DNA of 64,000 nucleotides from Erythrophleum ivorense. Its lineage: Eukaryota; Streptophyta; Magnoliopsida; Fabales; Fabaceae. The stretch spans positions 558,001 through 622,000 of the forward strand of contig JAIUCV010000102.1 in the NCBI GenBank assembly GCA_026724425.1. Direction: 5' to 3'. The notes under the pieces were generated by a model that saw nothing but the letters and a program-made list of their open reading frames with translations, was not told where the DNA came from and did no database searches. How positions within the stretch are numbered: position 1 is the stretch's first letter; every line of letters begins with the position of its first letter. Positions 50,171-60,639 of the stretch are shown in pieces. A program made the position numbers and the translations under genes.

Positions 50171-51664
50171 TTGATTTTGGTCATAGGAATTCTCCGGGAT
50201 ACGATACTCACGTCACTAGTTTTAGGGACGGTGTTGTTCTTGGTAAGGATTGTTTTGTTCAAAACCGGATTGATTTACTCGGTTAAGAGATGGCGGAGGC
50301 AAATCGCCGATTGTTTTCAGGTTTACCAGTTCTACAAAGTTCCCGAGTTCAACGACAACATGCAGGAGAATCAATTGTACTGTAGAGTTTACGCTTTTTT
50401 GAATTCCCTCAGCTCAATCGAAAACTACGATTTCACGAATCTCTTCGCCGGAAAAAAAACCAAACGAGATCACCCTCCGTCTGGATCAAAACCAGGTGAT
50501 CACCGACGAATTTCTCAGCGGCTCAGCGCTAGTCTGTTGGATCAACGGAGAAGACGACGACGGTGCGAGGAGTTTCGTTTTGAAGATTCGAAAGGCTGAT
50601 AAACGGAGAATCCTTGCTCCGTATCTCCAGCATATACACACAGTATCGGAAGAGCTCGAACAGAGACGACACACGGAGCTGAAGCTATTCGTCAACGTCG
50701 GATTAATCGATAACGAAACGAGGAAGACGAAGAAGAATGGAAGATGGAGATCGATCCCGTTTACTCACCCTTGCACCTTCGACAACATGGCCATGGAAAC
50801 GGATCTGAAGGAGAAAGTGAAATCGGATCTGGAATCGTTCCTCAACGGGAAACAGTTTTACAATCGACTCGGACGAGTTTGGAAACGGAGCTATCTCCTC
50901 TACGGACCTTCCGGCACCGGAAAATCAAGCTTCGTCGCGGCGATGGCTAATTTCCTAAATTACGATGTCTACGATATAGATCTATCGAAAGTAAGAGACG
51001 ACTCGGATCTCAAGATGCTTCTGTTACAAACCACAAGCCGATCCGTGATTGTGATCGAGGATCTAGATCGGTTTCTCGCTTCGAAATCGACGGCTCTAAG
51101 CGTTTCCGGTATTTTAAATTTCACATACGGGATTCTCAGCTCGTGCGCCGCCAACGAACGGATCATGGTGTTCACGATGACTGCAAAGGAACAGATCGAC
51201 CCGGCGTTGCTCCGTCCGGGTCGGGTCGACGTTCACATCCATTTTCCGTTATGTGATTTTACGGCGTTTAAGGCGTTAACGAACAGCTACTTGGATTTGA
51301 AAGAGCATAAACTCTTCCCTCAAGTAGAAGGTATCTTCAAAAACGGTTTGTCTTTAAGCCCCACCGAGATCGGAGAATTGATGATCGCTAACAGAAGCTC
51401 GCCGAGCCGAGCACTCAAATCCGTGATCAAAGCTTTGCAAACCGACGAAGATCGGAGAGGAACTCTGGCGATCGAACGGCGGGTGTTCCACAAAAGATCC
51501 CCGTCAGAAGATTTTGACGGAGAGATGAGTGGACGTCTATGCGGTGGAGGAAGTTCGCCGGCGGTGAAAGAGTTCAAGAAGCTGTACAGACTGTTAAGGT
51601 GTTAAAAAGCAACAGAAAATCTCAGTCGTTCGATTATGCTCGGGAGCTAAAGAACGGTTCGTGA
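50171..51664 (+). pseudogene. AAA-ATPase (At2g46620/BCS1-like family), frame-shifted copy
   Basis: Two overlapping frames together cover a whole intronless AAA-ATPase of the plant BCS1-like (AAA-ATPase At2g46620) type. Frame 1 (to about 50460) has a membrane anchor, FKTGLIYSVKRWRRQIADCF and YKVPEFNDNMQENQLYCRVY, ending FTNLFAGKK. Frame 2 continues from EITLRLDQNQVI with Walker A GPSGTGKS, Walker B VIVIEDLDRFL and LLRPGRVDVHIHFPLCDFTA. The shift falls in a run of eight A at 50452-50459. One base fewer would join the frames. No in-frame ATG exists between the stop at 50129 and the anchor. A second shift at 51600-51604 cuts the tail, whose expected end (KSNRKSQSFDYAREL) lies in another frame to 51664. 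Three defects point to a pseudogene, though the ATPase core is well kept. Confidence 0.85.
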
Positions 51665-51708
51665 TTTAAAAATTTGGAAAGTCAGCTGACAGGTGGGACT
51701 CTGTGATT

Positions 51709-51803
51709 GGTTGTGAGAGTCTGAACAAGTAGTTGAAGATGTACATATATTTTATGGTTGTGAGAGTCTGAATAAAGTAGTTGAAGATGTACATATGTTT
51801 TAT
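51709..51803 (+). repeat. 47-bp tandem duplication
   Basis: GGTTGTGAGAGTCTGAA and the sequence after it, through AGTTGAAGATGTACATAT, occur twice just downstream of the AAA-ATPase pseudogene. Confidence 0.9.
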
Positions 51804-52131
51804 GGTTTGGTCTTTGATTTGAAGGAAATACAGATTTTTTTTTGTTTGAATTGTAAATTTTGGTAGAAAACTATAGTTGTTGAATTCCCATTTCTCTTAA
51901 ACAAAAATTTTAAAGAAAACCTTTATATAATTGGTTGATTAGACTGGTTATTTTATAAAGCAGATACTAATGTTTTGTTGATTTTAGGTTCTTGGCTGAA
52001 ACATTGACAAAAATATATATGTCATCACATCTCTTATGAGTTAATAATGATCATGGTATTGATAAGTAGTCAAGTTTAAATGGATTGTTATTTTATGCTG
52101 CAATTTGTTTGAACAAAATTATCTATTTTTA

Positions 52132-52222
52132 GGGCCACGCTATCAGTTGAGGGTAAACGGGCCGAATAAGGCCCAATAAGCGTCGGGGATCCTTTAGTCA
52201 TCACAGCTACGACGTCGTTTCG
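52132..52222. promoter_or_regulatory. Orphan housekeeping-type promoter segment
   Basis: GGGCCGAATAAGGCCCAATA, followed about 40 bp later by ACGACGTCGTTTCGACC, is typical of plant site II / TCP-bound promoters of housekeeping and RNA-processing genes. No gene follows on either side. In Arabidopsis the splicing factor gene RS31 lies in this interval, between DAG1 and the DUF4079 gene, so this may be its left-over promoter (inference). Confidence 0.4.
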
Positions 52223-54637
52223 ACCGATGCAAAAAAAAATTGAAAAAAAGAAACAGAATTTGTGCATATGTAAAAAAAGAATGACAACTAGAAATGGTAA
52301 TTTGTAAACGGTCGACAATCGGTGTGTAATTTCTCTCTTCAACTTTTCTTCTACGAGTATATATTTGATATCGACTAATTTTATAATTTTTTGGGACAGG
52401 TCCTTTTATTCCTTCGATTTCTTTGGCCTGAAGATAACAGCTTTCTATATTTTTTTAAAAATATAGTTGACTCGATTGGATCCGTTGCGTTATGTTTTCT
52501 TAATTGTTTTGAATAAAGGGACCATGCGCAGATAAATCTAAGATTTGTTATAGACTACGAGAATATCGCGTTTGATTTCATTTTATATATTTAAATGCGA
52601 TTAACAGTGTTATTCAAATATAGTCAGTAATTAAATAATCAAATTAACACAACTCCAAAGAAAAATCATGTTTGGTTGGCGGGCACTATAAAGTGGGCAT
52701 CTACTTCCGCATTTTAAGCCAGCTACTAAATACTAATCATCATGTGTTCATACTCACATTCATCATCCTTTACATATACAAATACTATTCTGACAAAAGT
52801 ATACGTACCGTACGCAGTATATTATTTGAAATTGGTAAATATCTATATATGCTCTGTTTTTAATGGTTTTGATATATTATATATTATAAATAAAAAAACA
52901 TTCCTTCGAATGTAGCAAGTTGACGAAAATAAGTGTAGCTTCAGAAATTTAACTAAATTGAATATACCACTTAGGCACTTACAATGAAACAATTGGAAGC
53001 CTTTAAAAAAAATTAATCAACTGGAATAAAATTAATATTTCCAGCTAGATGAAGATTAATTAGCGGATTAGGTGGATGAACCGTGAAGGGTACGGTTTAA
53101 CTATTATTATGTTTTCTAAAAACAAATGTCGAGTGGAATGTGACATTGCGGTAAATCTGGTAATAACGAGAATTCAAGGAAACCATGCCGTCGTCTCCGA
53201 ATCTTAGTGGTGTTAGCTTTATGAGAATTAATTACTATAATACTAATGATGATGATTAAATAATATGACCAAAATTCACAGATCAACATATTATCTTAAC
53301 GTAATTAATGTTACAAACGGCTTTTAGTTGGAGCAGGTTAACTTAGGCCTAAACACTTTTATTTTTGTTAGTTTATTAATTCCCTGCTTGAACTTCTTTT
53401 TTTTGAAATTGTTAACAATTATCCATTTAGATTCAAAATAGTTGTCCTTTCAGGAGATTTTTTTTTTTTCCTAGAAGACTATTTGTTTCTAACTTTTAAT
53501 TCGTGTGAAAACTTTCAAATAATACTCACAAAACGGGACATGCATAGTAATGATTTTACGTTAAAAAGAATAAAACATTGCTAAGTTCACGCACGGGCAC
53601 AAAAGTCAAAAAGATGAGGAGCTCTATAAGTATATTAGTGTCCCCAATATGCGATGCTTTGGGATTCGATAATCATGACTCTTCGTGGATAATGATTCCG
53701 ATCATCCTTTTTAATTTTATTTTTCCCCTCTCTCTTTCTCATTCCCTAATTTGAACTCATGATGAGGTGGAGGCTAGTCTCAAACCAAATGAGATGGACA
53801 ATCAGGCTATTTATTTATAATTTTATTACCCATTATATCAATTAAAAAATACTAAAGTATATATATAATTAAAACTAAAGTTTTGGGATGCAAATGGTAT
53901 AATATTGGTTACAAATTGTTGCTACTTGCTAGCTATGAAAACAACCTCAATAGTTTGTTCTGTTATATTTCAATACTACCATTTAGAACCTACGTGAACG
54001 GAAATTACATCTTCAATTTTATGTTGGCTCGATGGTTCCATGTAATCTCACTCGTTGCTGGTAGAGATGTCCATATCCATATTGCATATATGTTTGGTCC
54101 TTGACTAAAAACTAGTAATGAATTGTTTCTAACAATGCCAATTGCTGGATATTTAGTAATATATAAAATTTAAGCAGTAATTGCTCAGCAAAGATAAAAA
54201 ACATTACCGAACTTGCGCTTGTACACAACTTAAATACAGATCGGACTATGATAAAAAAATATAGATTTAAATTACACAAATGAATAATACTTCTACAATA
54301 GAAGAAATGATGAATACAGATCTCACTGATTACACACATAGCCCTCGTATTCACTTATTCTTCTACCCTCATATCCCTCAACACTCTCCCCACGAAGACC
54401 CTTTTGAAATTACAAATTATAAATTACCATAAAACCCAATTATGAAATATATAGAAAAAAACAACCCGAAAAGAAGGAATAAAAAGACAATCTGTAAACT
54501 AAGTTCTGACAACTTTAACTAAAGTACCCCATGTGAGAAAAAACAAAAGATCATCAAAGTAAAAATATAATAAAATAAGGAGGTAACAAAGTGAAAAAGA
54601 GAAGAAAGGAAAGTTCATGATCTCTTTTAAACCTTTT
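52223..54637. other. Spacer, no gene seen
   Basis: AT-rich. Frames at 52672-52863 and 53883-54104 lack family motifs. No RNA-recognition motif or RS repeat of an RS31-type gene is present. Confidence 0.55.
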
Positions 54638-56252
54638 TCACCACGAAGATCCTCCTGTATTACTGAACATCCCACTCCAATATGTATTATTACCATGGCT
54701 CTTCTCTTGGGTAGTGCCCGAAAGCTCTTTCATGTCTGAAAAAGGGAACAAAACCCTACTTGCTCCATTCATGTCATCATGGTTATTATCTTCAGCTCTT
54801 TGGTTACCGTTGATGGTGTTATGTCCAATCCCTTGATGATGATCAATGGAGAATGAAAGGTTGTTGTTACTCTGTTTGTAATCAGCCATTGTCGGAAACC
54901 CTAAAGATGAGTAAAGGACAGAGTTTGAATCCATCATTTGACCAGGCAAGAACGTATTCATGCCTCTCGAAGAGACTCCATTGGATCTTAGAAGCTCGAG
55001 AGCTGAGACAGGAGATGATGAAGCATAGATTGAGGATGAAGTATTGTTGTTCTCGATCTTGGGCATATGAAGAAATTGAGACATACCATGATGATGATGA
55101 TGATCTTGCATGACCGGGAAAGACAACAAGTTGAGATCTTTTGACGACTTACTAGGGATTTGGCTTGAGAAAAGAATTGGTGGGTTTAGATCTGGAAGCT
55201 TGGGATTGGAAGGTGAAGCTAAAGGTGTTGAGGATCTCTTGTTCTTTCTTGAGCTGCCTCCGACAGGGACGTTACGAAGAGAGCCACCTTCGGTCCAATA
55301 CCTTCGACAACCTTTGCAGAAGTATCTTGGTTGCGTGAGACTGTAGTTGTTGTAATAACAGAACTTTGTGTTTGTTGAGTTACATCTTGGACAGTTTACT
55401 TTCTCTTGTGGCCTCGCCTTCCTACTTTCCATCGTAGTAGCCGTGTTGTTGTTATTTCCGCCTGAGCCACCGTTGGATACGGTGGCGTTTGGCCTTGTGG
55501 TGGTGGCGATGAATGTTTGTTGTTGTTGTTGCGAGGTGGTGTTGTTGGTGTTTGAAATCATTTGCTCCATTGGTTTTCCGTTTATCATTTCTTGAAAACC
55601 CTATGAAATTAAGATAAACTTTAACTTACCACTGACCATGTCAAACTAGAGAACAATAACAACCAAAACCAAGTCTTGAATCTCGCCAAGATTAGGGTTT
55701 GAAAAGATGAAATATATTTAAAGCGATAATTAAGCTCAATTGATTATAATAAAATACACCGTCGGTGGTTTTATAAGAAAAATAATTCGAGAAAGGAGTA
55801 CCAAACTAAAATTTAGAAGAAAAAAACTGGTAAGACCTGAGCACCAAGAACAAAAGGTAAATAACAAATCATACCTTTTTATCCATTAGTTATCAAAATC
55901 TATAACTAATCACATAAAAAGGTGAACTTATAGAGACCAAAAGTTCTTTAAATCCATTCGAGAATTTTGAAAGTTTCAAAACGGATAATTCCCATGCAAA
56001 TATTCATATATAAAAATATGTCCAAATAAAAAAAACAATACATATAGTCATGTCTCTATTAAGACTATACATACAACCACCAGAAGTATCATGAAAAAGA
56101 ATTGTTTCATGCATACTTACATACATACACATGTATATATGTATGTGAGCAGAGAGATGGAGAGAGGGAAAGAGAGTTAGAGAAGAAGAAACAAACAGAT
56201 ATACCAAAGAGAGATCTTTTTGACGTACCTGCGTCCACTTCGTAGCATCCAT
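54638..56252 (-). CDS. DAG1: Dof zinc-finger transcription factor DAG1 (DOF3.7)
   Basis: Two exons on the minus strand, 56252-56229 (MDATKWTQ) and 55600-54638 (GFQEMINGKPMEQMI onward), are joined in phase 0 across a 628-bp intron, giving 328 aa. The Dof finger (residues about 76-114) is complete: VNCPRCNSTNTKFCYYNN, SLTQPRYFCKGCRRYWTEGG, that is C-x2-C-x21-C-x2-C binding one zinc. It is followed by RNVPVGGSSRKNKRSS. The C-terminus has a His run (HHHHHG), SNGVSSRGMNTFLPGQMMDS and the end MFSNTGGSSW. DAG1 represses light- and gibberellin-dependent seed germination downstream of PIL5 in Arabidopsis. The short first exon and position favour DAG1 over DAG2. A long GA repeat lies in the 5' UTR. Confidence 0.94.
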
Positions 56253-56264
56253 GAACTTTGAGAA

Positions 56265-56268
<4 letters not shown>

Positions 56269-56327
<59 letters not shown>
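56269..56327 (-). repeat. (GA)n/(CT)n microsatellite in the DAG1 5' UTR
   Basis: About 29 GA units start 17 nt upstream of the ATG. On the coding strand it is a CT run. A (GAA)n run follows at 56448-56486. Confidence 0.95.
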
Positions 56328-56331
<4 letters not shown>

Positions 56332-56486
56332 AAGAGCAAAGAGAGAATGTTTTGGAGATAGTTTCTTTTGGACTTTTGCTTTTTTGGGACGGTATGGCTC
56401 TATGCATTAGCTTTCACTTTATGGATGATGAAAGAAAGAAGCCAAGAGGAAGAAGAAAAAGAAGAAGAAGAAGAAGAAGAGAAGAA

Positions 56487-58680
56487 ACCTGCAAAAAAAA
56501 GGTATAAATTAAATTTTATATCAAAAAGCAAAAGGAGGGTTTGTTGTTTTTGACTAGTGATAATGATGTCTCATGGCCTCCCTCTCTAGTTCTTTTCTGG
56601 TCCCTCTTTTACATATTTTTATAGAACAACAAAAACTGGCTAAATAATATTAGTAATTATGTATTTAGTATGGAGTTCAACTTCTTCAAGTAAATAACAG
56701 TGCTCTACGTATAGTGGTTTAATCTATTGAAATAATTCAGTAAATTTCGATTTGAATCACTTGTCATAATTTCATATATTGCGACTATATATTGAAAAAT
56801 AATGAGCTATATATCTTTGTTACACATGTTGATTACTCTTATTTCATATCATAATAATACAAAGTTTGAGTGGAATTATGAGTTGTATACTATTCCCGCC
56901 ACCCATATTCCTCATTTTATAATATTTGTTGGTTTACCATCCGTCAATTACCTTGTCAATTTCAAAATCCTAATACCATTCCATGACTACATATATATAG
57001 ATACTATAATTACTATATACTTAATATTGTATGTGTAGATTAGGTTACGAAATTCGGTGGCGATCAAAATTCTAAATACATGATTACTTTATACTAAAGA
57101 TGTGACTTAACATGATCGATAAAACATATAGTGTTATGTTTCTAGCTTTTATATTAAGTACTATATATATGTTGACTGTATTTATGAAATAATGATTATT
57201 CTTCGGTCGTAATAATACTTTTTCTTTTATTTTAATAATATGTTATTTCGACGAAGAAAGGGAACACCAAATTTCACCCTTTATTTCAATTTGTGATCTG
57301 CTTTTCGTAAAAGGACCATTATATATTACACAAAACATGGCTATATAAAGTAAATATGGTCTTATTCTTAAATCGGTAAAGCAGCTAAAGCTATAACAAA
57401 TGTCGCGTTAATCAGATAATCAAACTAAAAGTTTGTATGAAAAAGCACATAATTTAACTGAAAATCAAGGCCAGTTATAGGAAACCAAATAAACTTTTCA
57501 AACAAACAATACTGCACGAGTTTTAATGTTATACTGTATATCGCTTTTGCGTTTATGTATAATCATTCTAAAAATAATAAATCACGTGTTATTAAAACGT
57601 AATTATCCAACGTGCGACTTCGTTTTACTAATTAGAATTAAATCATAAATTTTTGTAGTCAAATAATCGTTGCGGAATGATTCAAAACATACCCGTTACT
57701 GGGCAACACAAATTTGTAGTTTAGTTTCTTATCGATACAACAAATAAATAATCAGAACAAAATTATAAATAGCAAAACTTTGGTTATATTGGAGAAATAG
57801 AAAACAAATTGGTCATATATTGCATATATTCAGAAGATAAGGGGTTGGAGAAGAATTAGAGAAGGACCGACAGGAAACGACAAAAAGGAAATGGAGGGGC
57901 CCAATTTAGGGGCGTGATTGAAATATTTAGCTTTTTTCAAATCTGAGGACTGTTTTCCTGATTACATCCTTTTCTCTTTCCTGATGTTGACTGTCTTTCC
58001 TACCCAAACTCTTTCTCCATCTCTCGTGTCGTTTTGTGCTCCTAGCTTGACCTTGCCTGCCGTTTTTCTCCAGCCTCCGACGACCATCCACGTCCACGTG
58101 TTCTACAAAACTGCTCAGCTACTTTATCTAGATGCATCTGCTGTTACATTCTCCGGCCCATTGTAATCTTTGGCCCATCCATTTTTACTACGCTTACGAA
58201 ACATATTTAAATCGGGTTGTATTTATATATATATATATAGTTTTTTTTTAACTCCCCAACTGTTTTTGGAATTTAGAGAATAACCAGCTTTAAAAGTTGA
58301 AATTCAGATTTATATTGTGTGAATAAAATTGTTTTCTTTTAAGTGTAGCCACCGAATTTTGAAACTTTTTTTACAAAACAATTATTTAATGGACCGCTTG
58401 GATGTAATGATTATCGCATCTGAAAGAATCACATCCTAGCCACTAATCATGCATTATTTGTCCATTCTATAATGGCCCACACCACTTTATCGTAACATGC
58501 TATGAAAAAATCTATATACTGAGCAAAACCATACGCATTCAAATCCAGCTAGATCATAAGATAAAGTAATTCGAAACTGGACCAGTCTGTTATTGGCCCA
58601 GTATGTTAGGCCTACAAAGGCCCATAAAAATTAAGCGACGACGTATTAGCCTGGTGACTATTTATAAAATGCATCTCCTT
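56487..58680. other. Spacer, upstream of DAG1 and downstream of DUF688
   Basis: AT-rich. The frame at 57918-58166 lacks any family motif. At 58590-58630 are GGCCCAG, GGCCT and GGCCC motifs, again of site II type, close to the 3' end of the DUF688 gene. Confidence 0.5.
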
Positions 58681-59299
58681 TCAAAAACCATATTTTTGCA
58701 GCTGCTTCTTCTTCCATGGAACTTCCTGCAAAACAAAAGATGATACAAACATGGAATCAATGGGTCTTTCTGAAAATACAAGCAGGGCAACAATTTAAGA
58801 CGGAAATAGAAATCAGAGATTACTTTACCCAGAAGTAACACTTATTGACGTCAGAGTCAGAGAGACAATCGAGACCTCTTGTTCTTGTGGTCTTCTTCGT
58901 ATCTTCATTGTCAGCTCTCTCTTTCTTCCACCGGAACCACCGTTTCAACCAGGCGAGATGACGATGACTCGAAGCTAGGGTTTTTTTGGTAAACTCAGCA
59001 GGAAGGAGCAACCTCGGAGGCAAATGAATACACGTGGAAGAGTAAGGAGAAGGAAGAAGAGGACGATGGTGTTTAGGCTTGCCAGGCTCTTCTTCCCATG
59101 AGAAAGGAACCGAAGCGCGACGAGAATCATCAAGGGACGACAAGAGTGACAGTGACACGTGGTGACAGATTACTGGTGATGACGTGTACCGTATCCTTCT
59201 CGATTTCGCGGCTAAAACAAGTTGAGGTTTCGATGTGATGTCATCATCGTCTTCGACTACTTCAGAGGCCATATCTCTCTCGTTGCTGCTTACGATCAT
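58681..59299 (-). CDS. DUF688 protein (AT3G61840-like)
   Basis: The minus-strand frame starts at 59299 (a second Met at 59272 is equally possible) and contains the DUF688 signature SVPFSWEEEPGKPKHH. Other parts are KSRRIRYTSSPVICHHVSLS and HLAWLKRWFRWKKERA, basic and Trp-rich. Read without splicing it ends CYFWVK at 58820 (159 aa). A better model uses the donor TGG|GTAAAG at 58828 and the acceptor TTTTGCAG before 58725. It gives a 103-bp intron and a last exon 58725-58681 reading EVPWKKKQLQKYGF and stop, 171 aa. Family function is unknown. A nuclear location is often suggested for such basic proteins. The position next to DAG1 matches Arabidopsis. Confidence 0.85.
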
Positions 59300-59680
59300 T
59301 TGGGAGAGTGTAAAGAAAGACGACAGTGTCTTAAATATATGTCAATGGAATTGATGATCCAACGCTTGATATATATTTTGGTACAACCATTTCTAAAACT
59401 ATATAAGAGTCAAACCTCCATACTCTTCTGTTGAGGAAAATAGTCAGTACCAGTACAACTACAAACACCACTAATGTTAATTATTTTAATTTTATTTTTG
59501 TCATCTATTGATCTTTTTAGTTGTGAGATAATTGTAGAAGAAAATATATTTCTGTTTTCTTTTTTTTGTAATGACATATAAATATATGTAGCTCGTATTA
59601 TAATCATCATAACCATATAGATAATCATAAATCATTGTGGTTTAGCAACAAAAAATCCCTAATATATTAAAACAAAAGAG
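59300..59680. other. Upstream region of the DUF688 gene
   Basis: AT-rich. No other coding signal. Confidence 0.5.
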
Positions 59681-60176
59681 TCAGATGTATCTTGATCGTC
59701 AAAAAGAGAAGCAGATATCGAGAATCAGATGTATCTTGATCGTCAAAAGAGTCTAGCTGCTGCAGATTACTACCGGTAAGAGCCAGTCTTATTTTGTTTT
59801 CAATTGATTTTACCCTTCTAAAACATGCAAACGAAGAACATCTTAAAAGTTCTAATGCTTAATTTGTTCTGATCTATGTCCCTACTAGTGTACTGAAAGA
59901 AGCTGAAGCAAACAAGTTGAAGCTCACTCCTGAATTTCTCGAACTCAAATTCATCGATGCCATTGCTCGTAACACCAAAATATTCTTCGGAGACAAGGTT
60001 TTGCTCTACACTCTCTCATTTCTCATCTCTAATCTCTCTGTTCTGAAGAAGTCTGTATCTTTACTGTGCAGGTACCGAACATGGTATTGGATCAAAGGCT
60101 GCTTGGGAACTTCCTCAATCATTCTACAAAAGACAAATCTGATGATGGAAACTTGGAAATGGCCACTGATTCATAG
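59681..60176 (+). pseudogene. 5'-truncated erlin-like SPFH/Band 7 gene fragment
   Basis: Three exon pieces with intact borders cover the C-terminal part of a plant erlin-like protein (as in AT2G03510), an ER-membrane SPFH protein. They are 59711-59775 (ADIENQMYLDRQKSLAAADY), 59889-59997 (EANKLKLTPEFLELKFIDAI, then KIFFGDK) and 60072-60176 (VPNMVLDQRLLGNFLNHSTK, ending MATDS). The frame is kept across all three. The membrane anchor and most of the SPFH domain are missing. A 44-bp-spaced duplication of CAGATGTATCTTGATCGTC (59682 and 59726) lies at the broken 5' end. Its introns show it came from genomic DNA. Without a start it is probably dead. Confidence 0.8.
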
Positions 60177-60639
60177 ACTAGATGTTTCAGTACCACCCTC
60201 AAAACAAAACCATTTTTTTTTATTGTTGCATAACTTATTAGCTAACTTTGGAACCTCTCTTGTCGCTAATAAACTTGTTTGTCTGAAAAAGGAATCTCGT
60301 TGGGACTAGAGTTTATTCGTATAATACTTTTAACCCATTTTCTTAGATTCAAAGCTCCACAGAATATCAATGATACGGACAGATTTTGTTTGATGACCAA
60401 AAAGAACTCATATATGTTTGGATTTTCAGCCTTAATAATCTTGTCGACGTAATATATCTAAAACTTTAGAGTGGAGAAGATGTATGATTCTTTTTTTTAA
60501 AACTGAGAGATCTATGATTCGGGTATTAGTAATTGAAGTTTTAAACTTTTACTTAACAGAAGTAAATAATAACAAGTGACTGCAATAATTATAAATTAGT
60601 CATTTTCGCATTTTAGTTTGTGCTTGTTATTTTTTTAAA
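60177..60639. other. Spacer before the tandem array
   Basis: AT-rich, no gene seen. Confidence 0.5.

Noticed and set aside
54853..55595. Three plus-strand frames opposite DAG1
   Set aside because: They are shadows of the DAG1 coding exon.
56004..56407. Minus-strand frames over the DAG1 leader
   Set aside because: They are translations of the CT repeat and intron. Only the eight-codon exon MDATKWTQ is supported.
58717..58839. 40-codon plus-strand ORF starting MELPAKQKMIQ after site II motifs
   Set aside because: It is antisense to the inferred last exon and intron of the DUF688 gene, and no family is recognised.
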